Notes: generated from the sequence alone by a model not told the origin. A DNA stretch of 64,000 nt from Erythroxylum novogranatense (GCA_029891385.1 CM057224.1:36771005-36835004); one strand, 5' to 3'; shown: positions 45,550 to 61,200, counted from the stretch's first letter. Translations and numbers: made by a program.

Positions 45550-46330
45550 TTATTGGCTCTTCCTTTTTTTAATTAAAAATATGATTAATCCAGGAAACAA
45601 CCCTAACATATCTTCTAAAAGGATAGAGTGACACTCAATGAGTGTAATATCAAAAATAGTAATTCCAAAATCAAAATATTCTGCAAAGTTCGAAAGCCAG
45701 TCTACATATCTATTGCTCTCTCGATAGATATATCGATATACAATAGTCCAGTTTCGAGTAAACAATTCGTTAATAGCCATGACTAGAAGATTGAGAGCCC
45801 TTGATTGGATAATCGAGAAAGACAGGATATTCAGTATCACTATAAAGTCCACTTCTAGTTTGATCCGACGATAACCTATAATCTAAGCGAGTGTGAGCTC
45901 AGAAAAAACTCCTCAGAGTTTTGCAGAAATAGAGGAAGACCAGCCTAGATTCTAGATGAAGCCTCTAAACCAACTGCCTGTACTATCACGTATAAGGCCC
46001 CCTGATGTGACTGAGTACGAAGATCGCTTACATGCTCCATCCGTATTTAATTTTACCCACCCAGTAGGAGGTTTACATTATTTAATAAAGTGCTCTTGTC
46101 AAGGCTGATAACCGATATCCACTCTACTTTGCCAAAGGAACGACTGGTAGATCTGGTGAGCATATGTCAAAATGTTGTAGACTGGTGAGGATAACCAATT
46201 GAAATGATCATTAAAAAGAGTCATATTTCTCCAAGTCAAAAGAAACCAACAATTAGTATAAAAAAAGAATCAACCAATCATACCTTTGCACTAGTTGGTG
46301 GTGTTGGAGATTTCTAATAAACCACTCTCG
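45550..46330 (-). mobile_element. LINE 3' relic III with RNase H remnant
   Basis: The minus strand reads NWTIVYRYIYRESNRYVDWL, equivalent to the YRHVYRE-ADWLA end of plant LINE RNase H, with Asp and Glu motifs broken upstream. Further up (46200-46260) LVSFDLEKY-like sequence may be the zf-RVT region. It is related to the copies at 2700 and 3366 and in the same orientation, but more decayed. Confidence 0.55.
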
Positions 46331-46960
46331 AGTTGGCATAGTAAAAAAGTCAGTTGAAACTATTTGACTCTTCTTTTATAAATAACCCTATCCTAACCTA
46401 TCTCATTTCCATGCATAGGCTTCATTTTGTAAACAGTCGATTAGCTGATTTTTAGCGGCTTCTAAACTTTTAATTCATTTATTTATAAATTATAAAAAAA
46501 TAAATTAAATTATTATTATTATTATCAGTGTGCATGTCATATTAATGCAATATTAAACATCTTGTATATTTATGATAAAGTATTTTTACAAAGAATGCTT
46601 GTAAAATGCAAATAAATTATACAATATATTATAGATGGAATAATTTATTTTGATTTCAACTACTTATTTTAATTTCTCAAAATTAAAATTTTGACAAAGA
46701 TATATTACTTTGAAATATTTATCAATGAAAATATTTGTTCTTTATTAGAATAAATTAGTTTTAGTAACATATAATTTCTTAGATACTACTATTTAATTAA
46801 TTTTCAACATCAACTTATATGATAAAATAGGATTAAAATAAATATGAATAATAAAATTTCAATTAATATGATAATATAATATATTAACTTTCATAATACA
46901 TAAACACATAATAAGAATTTGTTATGTAATATAAATCTAAATCAAAAGATATTAATTTTG
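46331..46960. other. A/T-rich spacer
   Basis: No coding sequence or recognisable repeat beyond simple A/T tracts. Confidence 0.45.
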
Positions 46961-46980
46961 GGTTAATTACCAAAAAAAGA

Positions 46981-47130
46981 TCAAACTTTGGTCAATTTTT
47001 CAATTATAGCTCGAATTTTAAAAAGTAGCAATAAAATGCCTAAACTTTCAATTTTTTCAATTATAACCCAAACTTCAAAAGGTAATAATAAAATGCTCAA
47101 ACTTTCAATTTTTTTCAATGTTAATCCGAT
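46981..47130. repeat. 60-bp tandem repeat, about 2.5 copies
   Basis: The core CAAACTTTCAATTTTTTCAA, followed by a TTATA-rich part and AATAAAATGC, recurs at 46981, 47042 and 47098. Such blocks are often terminal repeats of plant DNA transposons. A matching inverted end was not found. Confidence 0.75.
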
Positions 47131-47199
47131 GTTAGTGTTTTTGTTAAGTTTGCTGATGCAATTTGTCACGTATTTCAAAAACATTAATTATTAATACAT

Positions 47200-49828
47200 G
47201 TTAGCTAAAATTAATACAACAAATGAAAATTAATGAAACGACATCATTTTATCACATAATTAAAAGACGTCGTTATTTAAAAATGACATAACTCATATTA
47301 TGCAGCCCTGACGACCTTTTGCTTTAATTTCAGCTTTCCCTTCGTTTTTAATTTGTTCTCTTGACATCTTCATTCTTCAACTTTCAAATTATGTAGCTTC
47401 AATGCTCTCACACTAAGAACATCAGAAAAACAAACTAAAAACGAATAGTTTATTGATGCAGTATGTTGTAATGCAAGAGTAGTCTCAGATGTCAGAAGAG
47501 CAAACAAAAAACAAAGGGCTAAGGTACTGGCCTCCAAAATTTTTCTTATTATTTTTATTGAGTTAGACATGACTTAAATAAATTATGAGGACATGATAGA
47601 TTAGTTTTGGAATTAATTGCTATATTATGTCAAGATTATTAGGATTTTATTTCATGGGTTAATTGAATTAAGGTAGTAAGATTGTATGAAAGGCATTTTT
47701 TGAAGACTACTTAAGGTTAAAAGAATCTAAGCTTATAAGGAAGGGTAAAAAGGACTTTACACACTCATTAAGGGTATTATAGGAAAATGGGAAATGTTGA
47801 CTTGCTTTTTAAGAAGGAAAAAACGAAAATAGAAGGGAGAAGAGGAGAGAAGTATCGTGAGAAGCTAAAGAGAGAGGAAGAAAATGTAAAGAAGAGAAGA
47901 GAAGAAGGAAAATCGTGGGAAGCTTGGAAGGAAGAAGAAAGAAAAAGAAAAAGAAGAGGAAATCAACTTGTTAGAAGTAAGTCTTCATCTTTCTTCTTGC
48001 TAGGTTCAAAAAGGGATTAAATAGAGAATAAGGGTTGTGTTGGGAATGAAGAAAGAAAAAAGAAAAAGATGAAACCATCTTAATTTTGGATTTCTAAGCT
48101 AAGTTTTTGGTTTTTTAGCTTAGATGAACTATGGGTAGGTTAAGTTTAAGTTCAATTTTAGCATTTTTGATTTGTAAATTTTTATGAATTTACATGTGAA
48201 TGTGGATTGAATGAGAAAATTAGTTTGTTATAGGAAACCAAGAGAACCCTATCGAGAGCAAGAGGAAAGACAACCTTGAGTTTGGATTTTTACACACCGA
48301 TTAGGTGGGTTTTATGTGTATAATTGAGTATTGAGCCATGAATGTTTTCTTTTAAAGCAAGAAAATAAAATGATTTCAAATTGTTTCATAATTGTTGCAT
48401 TATTGCTTTGAATGACTTGAGAAATTGTTATATGTTTGGTATATGAATTTGATAGAAATGCATGTGATATATTTCATGTTCATGGACAATTGTATTTATA
48501 AAATATGCCTTTGTGGCAATATGTAAAGAAAATCATGTTTTCGAAAAAGTTTCATTTTGGGCAATCTATTTTCAAGTCATAAAATACATGTTATGTAGGT
48601 TTGTGGTGGTCTCCTAAATTAAATCAAGTGTAGTTTGACCAAAAGCTTTTCCTGTCTGTCCGCAAGTGGCATAGAGCTCCTTCATGGACTCCCCTAAGCT
48701 CACAACTACATAAGACCATTATACAAAATTGCGATAGTACATTCTATTCATAACTATACAGGACCATTATGTGGAAATGTATAGTATGTTCTATTTTAGA
48801 CTACCCAAACCATTCTGATGTGCTTATGTATTTATGATTTTGTAAACAAGTTGATGAATGCATAAATTGTGTTGTTTGTAAATTGGATTATATGATGAGA
48901 ATTTGACAAGCATGTGCTTTATAAATTCAATATGAATTTTTTCAAGGTTTTGCTCATTTCTCCGTTATAAATTTGTTATTTGCGAGCTTTTAAGCTCACC
49001 CCCACTCTCCTTCCCCTATTCAGGTGATAAACAAGAGATCGAGTGAAAGTGAGTCAAGGCGTCACCCCAAATTTGCATGTTTTGTTTTATTTTGGAGTAA
49101 TTTATGTAAAATAAGGTTGTAGTTGCATTTTGAGCAATTATCATTCAAGTATCTTGTGTATTTTGGGGATTTTGTGAAAGGATGTATTGTGGCATGAGAT
49201 GTCATTAAAGCTTTATAAACACTTATATTATGATGTTAATGAAATATGAATAATGTATGGATGATGTTGAGTTGAAATTAGGTATACTTGAAGTTATCAA
49301 CTTGAGATGATGAATCTTGGACATGAATTATTGTTATACATATAAGTGAGATATTATGGAAAAGAAAGATAGGATTTTTGTGAATGATGAGAATTGGTTG
49401 CCAGTGGTGAGTCAAATGAGTAGAGATTAGAGAGTTTAATGAAATAATATTGGTTGTTGAATGGTTATGCTCATGATATTCTAAGTTCCATAGGGGCAAA
49501 ATTCGTGTTCTGAATTTAGCAGAAAATCTGTATTAATCTAGGTAGAATGTAGCTTATCTTTCTAGCTTTTCAAAGATATAAAGTATGAAATTTTTGGACA
49601 TCGAAGTTAAGAGATATGATCATTATAAGTTGGTAATGTTGCGTAGGATATATACACGGAGCAATTATGGTATACGGAGTGATATCGCACTAAGAGAGTT
49701 GGATTTGGAAAGAATATGAGTGAGAGGGGTGTTAGAATAGATGTAGGATTCATTAGAGAGGTCTTGGAGAGCGAAATTTTTGTAAAAACCTGAAGGTTAC
49801 AGGGTCAGGCTGTATAAAATAAACACTG
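47200..49828. other. Older repeat that hosts the copia insertion, left part
   Basis: No gene. A Lys/Glu-rich open frame at 47787-48020 is low-complexity GAAGAA sequence. Features such as GAGCTTTTAAGCTCACCCCC (48984) followed by CAGGTGATAAACAAGAG resemble the LTR end region of Ty3-gypsy-type elements. The sequence continues at 61201 after the copia insertion, as the CACTG duplication shows. Confidence 0.4.
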
Positions 49829-51504
49829 TGTAGGAAAATCTCGGTGTGTGCATCACATGCACACGGTGCGGAAAACAAAAATTTTTGTTTCGGGACCTTC
49901 CTGAAAGCCAGGATCCATGTGTCTATATAACAAAGTCAAACCATAACGACCAAAAGAGACCGTCTCTAACGGTATCCACGCAGAGATCGGAGAACCTAAC
50001 CGGGGCAAACCCTTTGACCCGGGAATAACTAGAATAAAGTGAAGACTGCTAGATCTTATCTTATTCTTAGAGAGCTAGGTGAAGAAACGATGGAGAGAAA
50101 ACGATGAGAAGAAGTTTGGAGAGGAGAGAAGCTTGAAGATCATCGATGATGAAAGATGAAGAAGAGTGAAGAAAGCTTTGATTTTTAACAACCCTTTGTA
50201 AAACCAACGATCATCACCCATCTTTCTTTATTTGCCATTTGCCTTTAACTATTAAAGACACATTAAATGCTAAAGTGGACTTGCTTTCCACGTTAGGCAT
50301 TATACCGGTATGGAAAAAACACCGAAGACCTGTCTCAGCAATATTGATGTCGCGATCTCATCGGGACATATCTCGATCTCATCGGGATCCATTTAATCCT
50401 ATTGCTCTCCATATATTGGATCTCTGTCCAAAACTATTTTACGAATTCTCCGAATCACTCTTATGCGTGTGACCCATTAGGTTCCCGGTTATGTTGGCCA
50501 CTTAGATTAACACTTAATCTGAGCTAGTCATGAGCGGTATCTAGCAACACATCATGACCCCCAATTGACCAGAAAGTAATTGGTTTGACGAATGAACCTA
50601 TGTTCATCATGAACCACATCATGAACCTTTCCATAGACAATTACTGTGCAATTCGTCCTTTCACCATGCTATACCCCACTTGGTTATGAGTATGGGCAAA
50701 GTGTCAACTCTTACTAGATCGACTACGTCAAATCTAGTCCAGTGATATCGAGTTCTTGTCCGGGACTCATTACTTTATATGTCATCAAGACACTCTTCAT
50801 GACATATGAACTCCGACCGAGATTTCAAGTAATGACCGACAAGAGGTCATGGGTATCATCTTCGCTATCACGTGTGTTGAATTCTCTATTGGCTACTCAA
50901 TTACCTTCGAATACCTCAAGCTGTACCCAAGCACCACCCTACGAGCGACCTCTGTAAGGCAACAAAGAATGGCGTCAAAGCACATAATCAGTATCCAAGA
51001 TATCCTTGAGTACCTCAAGTCTAAGGATATTTGCACCATTGCTATGATGAGATTATCACTGACATTAGCATAGGACATCCATGTGATGATCTCATATCAG
51101 GTCATTCAATGTACTTACTACCTCTAGTAAGCATCCACATCTCAACCCTAAATATCTCATATTTACAGTTTCTAAGATCCACTGCTTGATCAAATCAAGG
51201 AGCTTGAAATGTGCTAGTCTCTCGGATTACTGATGTCCAGCCAAGAATCCTACGACTAGGGATAATTTAGATCTTGACATAATTGCACATGATAGGAATC
51301 TCAGTAGTATGATCACATCATAATTTCCTTCATGCTATGTCATATATCATGGACTTCATTAATTTGCTTATAGATCAATATCAATTCATAAATAATGAAC
51401 ATCAAATTAATGAAATATATCTTTCTTTATTTATTCATAAAGTTTGTACACAACTTTGTACAAAACGCGCTAAAGGCGATTGCCTTTAGGGCACTACTCT
51501 AACA
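49829..51504 (-). repeat. 3' LTR of the copia element
   Basis: 1676 bases, TG...CA. Compared with the right LTR it lacks about 190 bases around 50300, where the right LTR has a long AT run and a GGTCGGTCCTACCGG block. A 60-codon open frame inside is shared by both LTRs but is only LTR sequence. Confidence 0.9.
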
Positions 51505-51526
51505 AAATCTCTCACTTGACCTAAAG

Positions 51527-54500
51527 TCAATCGCCTTGATATCTAATACCATAGGCGAGTATATGAGAATCAAAATTATTCTGTGACAATGGCTTTGTCA
51601 ACGGATCAACAATATTCTGCTCGGTGGGAATTCTCTCTATCTGGACATCACCTCGACTAATGATCTCTCTAATCAGATGATATCTGCGGAGTACGTGTTT
51701 GGATCGTTGATGAGACCTTAGTTCCTTTGCCTGCGCAATAGCCCCATTGTTGTCACAATACAACTGTATGGGCCCATCACAGCTAGGAACCACACCAAGT
51801 TCAGTAATGAAATTTTTGATCTAAACTGCTTCCTTTGCTGCGTCTGAAGCGGTAATGTACTCTGCCTAGGTTGTTGAATCGGCAGTTGTCTCTTGTTTGG
51901 AACTCTTCCAACTGACCGCTCCGCTGTTCAGTGTGAATATATAACCTGATTGGGATTTAGAATCATCCTGATCAGATTGAAAACTAGCATCTGTATGCCC
52001 ACTCACCTGGAGATTTCCATCTCCATATACCAAGAAAACATCCTTAGTCCTTCGCAAGTACTTGAGGATATTCTTGACAGCCACTCAGTGACCCTCACCA
52101 GGATCCAATTGGTATCTGCTCGTAACACTTAGAGCATATGATACATCGGTTCTCGTACATAGCATAACATACATGATAGATCCTACTGCATATGCATACG
52201 GGATCATATCCATGCGCATCCTCTCATCTTGTGTCTTAGGACACATAGATTTCGAGAGTGTTATCCCATGAGTCACGGGAAGATACCCTCTCTTGGATTA
52301 CTCCATGCTAAACCTCTTTAGCATCTTGTCTATGTACGTTGATTGTGAAAGACCAAGCAATCTTTTTGATCTATCTCTATAGATCTTTATCCCAAGGATA
52401 TAAGTTGCTTCACCAAGGTATTTCATGGCAAATTGTTTGGACAACCAAATCTTCATAGATTGTAGCATAGAGACATCATTTCCTAGTAATAATATGTCAT
52501 CTACATATAGCACAAGGAATACGATTGCAGTCCCATTAACCTTCTTATACACACAGTGTTCATCCGGATTTTGTGAGAAACCAACTCCTGGATGCTTGTT
52601 TCAATCCATAGATGGATTTCTGAAGCTTGCATACCTTTTCGCCATCATAGGAGATGAAGCCCTCAGATTGTGTCATATACACATCCTCAGCTAAATTTCC
52701 ATTTAGGAAAGTTGTCTTCACATCCATTTGTCATATCTCATAATCATAATGAGTGGCAATGGCTAGGAGTATCCTAATGGATTTAAGCATTGCTACTGGA
52801 CTGAAAGTCTCGTCGTAGTCAATCCTTGTCTTTGTCGAAAACCTTTAGCCACAAGCCTTGCTTTATAGGTAATCACAATATCATCCATGTCGGTTTTCTT
52901 TTTGAAAACCCATTTACACCCTATGGGTTTTATTCCTTCGGGTGCCTCAACCAAAGTCCATACTTGGTTTTCATACATGAAATCTATTTCAGACTTCATG
53001 GCATGAAGCCATTTTTCAGACTCTGAACTCTTCAGAACCTCTTCATAGGTGGTAGGCTCATTATCTTCTATGAGCAATACATCATTCTGTTCACTCACGA
53101 GAAATCCATATCTCTCGGGAACAGAGCGTATCCTACGTGACCTACGAACTTTATGTGTTGTAGAAGGTTGTACTGTTACTTCATCTGTATGAGTCACAAT
53201 TTCAGGTTCAGGCAGTTGATCTATGTCTTTTCGAGCATCTTGAACTTCTTCAAGTTCAATTTTGCTCCCACTGTCTTCTTGTAAAAGAAACTCTTTCTCT
53301 AAAAAGATAACATGTTTTGAAACAAACACCTTTTGTTCCTCAGCAAGGTAGAATTGATATCTCATTGTTTCTTTAGGATATCCTACGAATAAACATTTGT
53401 CAAACTTTGCATCAAGTTTTTCTGACTGTATCCGCTTCACATAAGCAGGACAACCCCAAACTTTCAAATGAGTAAGATAGGGTCTTTTGTTAGTCCACAT
53501 CTCATATGGAGTAACATCAACTGTATTTGATAGAACTCTGTTTAACAAATAAACAGTTGTCTCGAGTGCATACCCCCAAAAGGATTTTGGTAACTTTGCA
53601 AAGCCCATCATCGATCGTACCATGTCTAACAAGGTTCGATTTCTCCTTTATGCCACACCATTATGCTGTGGTGTGTAAGGTGGAGTCCATTGAGATAAGA
53701 TCCTATTATCTCTGAGATAATCTAAAAATTGTTGGTCTAAGTATTCCCCACCACGATCAGATCGTAATGTCTTGATACTTTTCCCAAGTTAGTTTTCTAC
53801 TTCATTTCTGAATTGTTTTAACTTTTCAAATGCTTCAGATTTTTATCTCATCAGATACAGGTACCCATATCGAGAATAATCATCGATAAAGGTAATGAAG
53901 TAAAGACAACCACTTCTAACATGGATGGACATCGGACCACATACATCTGAATGTATTAGGTCTAATACTCCATTCGCTCGTTTACCCTTTCCCTTAAAGG
54001 GTAACTTAGTCATCTTGCCTAATAAACAAGATTCACATGTGTCATATGATTCATAATCAAATGACCCTAAACTACCATTCTTATAGAGCTTCGCTATGTG
54101 TCTCTCATTTATATGGCCAAGGCGACAATGCCATAAGTAAGTTGATTTTAAATTATCTCGTTTATGTCTTTTCGTGTCATTGACATTCATAATTGGATGT
54201 GACATATCTAATATGTAAATTTCATTGCATAATGTACCAGTACCATAGAGATTCCATTTAAACTAATAGAACAACTATTGTTACTAAAAGTCAAATGGAA
54301 ACCAGCTCTATTTAAACAAGAAACAAACAATATGTTCTTTGTTAAAACAGGTACAAAATAACATTCATCCAGTTTAATTACAAGCCCACTGGGGAGTGAC
54401 AAAAAATAAGTGCCTACGGCTAATGCAGCAACTCTTGCTCCATTTCCTATACGCAAGTCTAGTTCTCCTTCATGAGTCATCATCATCCCCCGAGGTCCTG

Positions 54501-55421
54501 CGATATCATTGCATATGTGTGAGCCACAACCGGTATCTAATACCCATATGTTATGGTCAGAAACAGTATTAACCTCAATGACAAACATACCTGAAGAAGC
54601 TGAGGCATCTGATGCCTTCTTCTGCTTCAATTCTTCCAGATAGACTTTACGCTTTAACCTTAGGTGGCGGCCTTGCCACAATGGAAGCAAGTTCCTTTTG
54701 GTGCAGTTTCTTTGGTTTTCTTTTTGGCTGCACTTCCTTTTGGTTTCTTAGACTTGTTCTTCTTTAGGTTCTTTTTCTTTGAACCAGAAGAAGAAGAGTC
54801 CACCAAGAGCACTGGCTTGCTATCCTTCTTGATAGATTGCTCTGCTCTCTTGAGCAGATTGATCAACTCTGGGATTGTCGTGGATATTTGGTTCATCCGA
54901 TAGTTTAACACAAATTGTGAATAACTATCAGACAATCCAACCAAAATTAAGTCAATACTTAATTCATAATCCATAACAAAACCCAAGATGGCCAACCTCT
55001 CAATATACACATTCATCTTCAGTGCATACTGCACTGCAGATGAACCTGGAGTCATCTTAGTAGTGAAGAGTAGCCTCGAGGTCTCGAACCTTTCAGGCCA
55101 AGCTTGCTCATCGAAAAACTCTCTAAGATGAAACACTATGGTATTAGCATCCATAGACTCATGCTGCTTCTGCAGCTCTGGTGACATAGATGCGAGCATA
55201 ATGCAGGTAGCCATGTCACTGTCTTTGAGATGCTTACGATAAGCTTTCTGATCCTCATCATAAGCATCAACAGCAGGTGGATCAGGAAGTGAAACATCTA
55301 GGACATAGCCCAGTTCCTCAGATCTGAGAAAAATTCTCAGATTTCTCAGTCAATCGAAAAAATTGGGTCCAGTTAATTTATTAGAGTCAATAAGTGAGCG
55401 CAAATTCACACTAGAAGACAT
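51527..55421 (-). pseudogene. Copia gag-pol, broken by stops and frameshifts
   Basis: It starts MSSSVNLRSLIDSNKL at 55421. A TGA follows GPNFFD after about 24 codons, where the family has Trp. Gag then runs to a zinc-knuckle start CFHCGK near 54665, where the frame breaks. Protease DTG lies in WVLDTGCGSHICND (about 54540). Integrase: HCRLGH, CESCLLGKM, DLIHSDVCGP, TFIDDYSRYGY (54205-53843) and KSFWGYALETTVYLLNR (about 53590). RT: WLHAMKSEIDFM, GCKWVFKKK, KARLVAKGF, then VLYVDDILLLGND (about 52510) with intact YVDD. RNase H: SGYIFTLNSGAVSWKSSKQ, YCDNNGAI and IVDPLTKPL (51570). At least six interruptions make it non-autonomous. Confidence 0.9.
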
Positions 55422-55624
55422 CTTCAATCAACCTAAAGGGAAAGAGAGAAAGAATGTTAGAATAGAATTACATGCATGATCATAAGGACTTGCATGACAT
55501 GCATATGCCTCCCACTAGTTTCAAAGAATCCATAACCCTCATTACGAATCCAAGAAACATTATGACAAAATGTCCTAGTGAATCAATATCCGATATTGCT
55601 AAAATGACCTTGGGTTTACCCAAC

Positions 55625-56921
55625 TGTTAGAGTAGTGCCCTGAAGGCAATCGCCTTTAGCGCATTTTGTACAAAGTTGTGTACATACTTTATGAATAAAT
55701 AAAGAAAGACATATTTCATTAACTTGCTGTTCATTAATTATGAATGGATATTGATCTATAAGCAAATTAATGAAGTCCATGATATATGACATAGCATGAA
55801 GGAAATTATGATGTGATCATACTACTGAGATTCCTATCATGTGCAATTATGTCAGTATCTAAATTATCCCTAGTCATAGGATTACTGAGACTGGATATCG
55901 ATAATCCGGAGAGACTAGTACATCTCAAGCTCCTTGATTTGATCAGCGATGGATCTCGGTCGTGTAAATATGAGATATTTAAGGTTGAGATATGGATGCT
56001 TACTAGAGGTAGTAAGTACATTGGATGACCTGCTATGAGATCATCACATGGATGTCCTATTTTAATGTCAATGATAATCTCATCATAGCAATGGTGCAAG
56101 TATCCTTAGACTTGAGGTGCTCAAGGATATCTTGATCTTGATTACGTGCTTTGACTCCATTCCTTGTTGCCTTACAGAGGTCGCTCATAGGGTGGTAATT
56201 GGGTACAGCTTGAGGTATTCGAAGATAATTGAGTAGCCAATAGAGGATTCACCACTTCTGTGATAGCAGAAGATGATACCCATGGCCTCTTGTTAGGGTC
56301 ATTGCTTGGAAGTCTCTAGCCGGAGCATATATGTCATGAAGAATGTCTTCATTGATATATAAAGTAATGAGTCCCAGGACAAGAACTGATATCACTTGGA
56401 CTAGATATGACATAGTCAGTCTAGTAAGAGTTGACACATTGCCCATACTCATAACCAAGTAGGGTATAGCATGGTGAAAGGACGAATTGCACGGTAATTG
56501 TCTATGGAAAGGTTCGTGATATGGTTCATGATGAATATATGTTCATTCGTCAAACCAATTACTTTCCGGTAAATTGGGGGTCATGATGTGTTGCTAGATA
56601 CCGCTCATGACTTGCTCAGATTATGTGTTAATCTAAGTGGCCAACATAACCGGGAACCTAATGGGTCACACGCATAAGAGTGTCTCGGAGAATTTGTAAA
56701 ATAATTTTGGACAGAGTTCCAATTTATGGAGAGCAAAAGGATTAAATGGATCCCGATGAGATCGAGATATGTCCCGATGAGATCGCGACATCGATATTGC
56801 TGAAAAACGTTTCCGGGGGATTTTCCCATATCGGGACCCGGTAGGTCGGTAGAACCGACCCCAGTATAACTGGACCACTTCAGCATTTATTTATATATAT
56901 AATTACTTAATTAAAGAATTA

Positions 56922-56953
<32 letters not shown>

Positions 56954-57485
56954 ATATACGTGGAAAGGAGAAAGGAAGCTTCTCCTTTCATGCTTAGTCA
57001 TTAAGTTATTTAATGACAAAAGACAAAATAATTAAATGAGGAAGAGGATGATCGTGGATCATAAAAGAAAAAGGAAAAAATGAAAGAGTTAACTCTCCTT
57101 CATTGAATGATCATCGTTGGCTTGTGAAGGAAAGAAGATAAATTGTTCTCTCATCTCTCACCAACGTGCTCTCCATCATCTTCATCTTCTTCAAGCTCTC
57201 CTTCATCCTCTCTAAGCTTCTTCAAGCTTCCTTTCAAACTCTCCAAGGACAAAGGTAGGAGCTAGCACTATTTACTTTGTTCTAGCTATTCCCGGGTCAA
57301 AGGGTTTGTCCCGGTTAGGTTCTCTGATCTCTGCATGGATACCGTTAGGGACGGTCTCCTTTGGTCGTTATGGTTTGAGTTTGTTGTATAGACACATGGA
57401 TCCTGGCTTTCAGGAAGGTCCCGGAACAAAAAATTTTATTTTCCGCACCGTAGGCATGTGATGCTCACACCGGGATTTTCCTACA
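55625..57485 (+). mobile_element. Nested solo LTR of the same family, inverted
   Basis: Starts TGTTAGAGTAGTGCCC and ends GGGATTTTCCTACA, the reverse of the two outer LTRs. At 1861 bases it is a whole LTR without internal sequence. It carries the expanded AT/TG tract at 56920-56955. Flanks are CCAAC on the left and CAAGC on the right, so no perfect target duplication is present. It differs from the outer LTRs more than they seem to differ from each other. Confidence 0.88.
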
Positions 57486-58070
57486 CAAGCCACCTTAGGT
57501 CAATCGGTAGGTATCGATCATACCAATTGCATCATAGATATCCGACATTACTAAAATGACCTTGGGTTTATCCAACAAGCCACCTTAGATCAATCGGCAG
57601 GTATCGGTCATATTAGTTACATCACAGGTGCAATTATCGACTAGTGCTATCAACTCGTGATGTATGCACACACATTGGGTTATCAACTCTTGATGCGAGT
57701 ACATCTAATGTACACTACCCAATTTCGCCTCTGTCTACGTTAACCTTGAGTTTACTCAACAAATCAAAGCTTCTAGTGAAAACCGACCCATTAATCTTAA
57801 AATCTTATTTCCATGGTTCGAACATATCCGTATAGAGTGAGCTTGGGTTTACCCAACAACCCGAACTCTATAAGAACTCTGGTTCTCCCCATATTAATGA
57901 AAGGCGTTAGTTTTCATATTATGTGTGAGGGATTTCAACTTTCTTCACACTTCTTCTTCTCCAAGCTATAGGATTATAGTCACCATGACTATATGGAATG
58001 ATTTAGGGCATTTCATCAATCACATCAAATCTATACCTAAAATCATCCATCATCCCACCTTTGCATGTGT

Positions 58071-58216
58071 TAGTCGACTAATGCATGTGTTAGTCGATTA
58101 CTTTGGACTACTGTGCATGTGTAAGTCGACTTGTTTAAGAATACAAGTCGACTAGTGGATGTGTAAGTCGACTTGTTTGAACATACAAGTCGACTTATAC
58201 ATGTGTTAGTCGACTA
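58071..58216. repeat. AGTCGACT palindrome cluster in the copia leader
   Basis: Six exact AGTCGACT copies and one variant (AGTCGATT) lie within 146 bases, alternating between TAAGTCGACTTGT and TTAGTCGACTAAT forms and linked by GCATGTGT or GGATGTGT spacers. Confidence 0.9.
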
Positions 58217-59313
58217 ATTTTGGAATTGCTCTCATCGGCTAATTTCTCAATCCTTGCAGTTCAAATTCACAATACCAAGTGTAATATACTATACTTTAAT
58301 GTACCAATGAAACACTTTCATTGTATCATGCTTACCATACATATAATCATATTATACATCGATGAATACACTACTATTCACTTAGATTTTCAAATAATTT
58401 TGCGAATACCAAATAATCTTCCTAAGTATCTCTAGGTAGTCTATACTTTATCAGGACTACTTCGGCACTGGTCACAAAATTGGTGACGGCCAAAACAATC
58501 AAGATAACGAAATATACTAACGAGACGCTAATGTGACATATTTGACATCCGAAAATTTTTGGAAACCCAATTTCAAGAAAATCAGTTTGGAAAGCATACA
58601 ACATCAATGTAACATATTTTTAATCACATTAAAAATAATCCAAGGCATTGGAATTGAGAAATACACAATCAAACATTCCAAACAAAACAGCTCCAGCAAC
58701 TTTCTCAAAACTGCCAAGCTCTGTCTTTTGCTTGAAAAACTCATTGAAACAATTTCAATAAATTCTGAGAAAATTACAGAGGTTACTACATGTTCACAAC
58801 ATGCTCCATGAATTTTTGTAGGATTTATTTCCAATAAAAACTCAACCAACCTCAGCAACAAAGCCAATGTTGAATCTGTGTTCCTCAACACAGATATTCC
58901 CAGCAGCACACAATAAATTCTCAAATAAATAGTAAATCACCTCAAAAATATTTTTCCATTCTCATAGACATTCATAAACATCTTAGAGACATATCGGTGA
59001 AAGACAATGCGAAAAAAAAATTTCTATAATTTATTCTCGAATTTATGAGCATGCCTGTTCAAGGAATGTGCACAAACACAGCAACCAGAACATTAGGGAA
59101 TAAATTAGCAAAACCATATCAAATCACATTGATAAATTCTTTCCTTCCAGAGACATATTCAACAACATCTTATGAGCAAATCTGAGCAAGAAAATTTCGA
59201 AAACAAGATTGCTACACTGATTTCGAATTTAACATAGTCAACATGAATCATCGTCACAACCAATAGGCAGCTCCAACCTTGTTATGATTTCTTCGTTATA
59301 TACGACACAAGTG

Positions 59314-59325
59314 GCTCTGATACCA
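59314..59325 (-). promoter_or_regulatory. Primer binding site (initiator tRNA-Met)
   Basis: The minus strand reads TGGTATCAGAGC one base after the 5' LTR end. This is complementary to the 3' end of plant initiator tRNA-Met, the usual primer of Ty1-copia reverse transcription. Confidence 0.93.
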
Positions 59326-59326
59326 C

Positions 59327-61195
<1,869 letters not shown>

Positions 61196-61200
61196 CACTG

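Larger units (their letters stand above)
55422..59313 (-). other. 5' leader of the copia element, split by a nested LTR
   Basis: About 2.0 kb of leader remains once the nested LTR is taken out. It has no convincing gene; a 106-codon minus frame at 58604-58924 shows no known domain. Repeated phrases AATGACCTTGGGTTTA and CCAACAAGCCACCTTAG recur at 55603, 57557 and 57578. A cluster of AGTCGACT palindromes lies at 58071-58216. Confidence 0.6.

Noticed and set aside
47787..48020. Lys/Glu-rich 77-codon frame
   Set aside because: Low-complexity GAAGAA-type sequence inside an old repeat, with no sign of splicing or a domain.
49846..50028. 60-codon open frame repeated almost identically at 59344-59526
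   Set aside because: The match only reflects that both lie in the two LTRs; no domain is present, and the inverted inner LTR does not keep it.
58071..58216. CRISPR-like array
   Set aside because: The repeats are short palindromes with irregular spacing inside a plant retrotransposon leader, and there are no cas genes.
58604..58924. 106-codon minus-strand frame in the copia leader
   Set aside because: No envelope, gag or other known domain; hydrophobic codons come from A/T-rich sequence.
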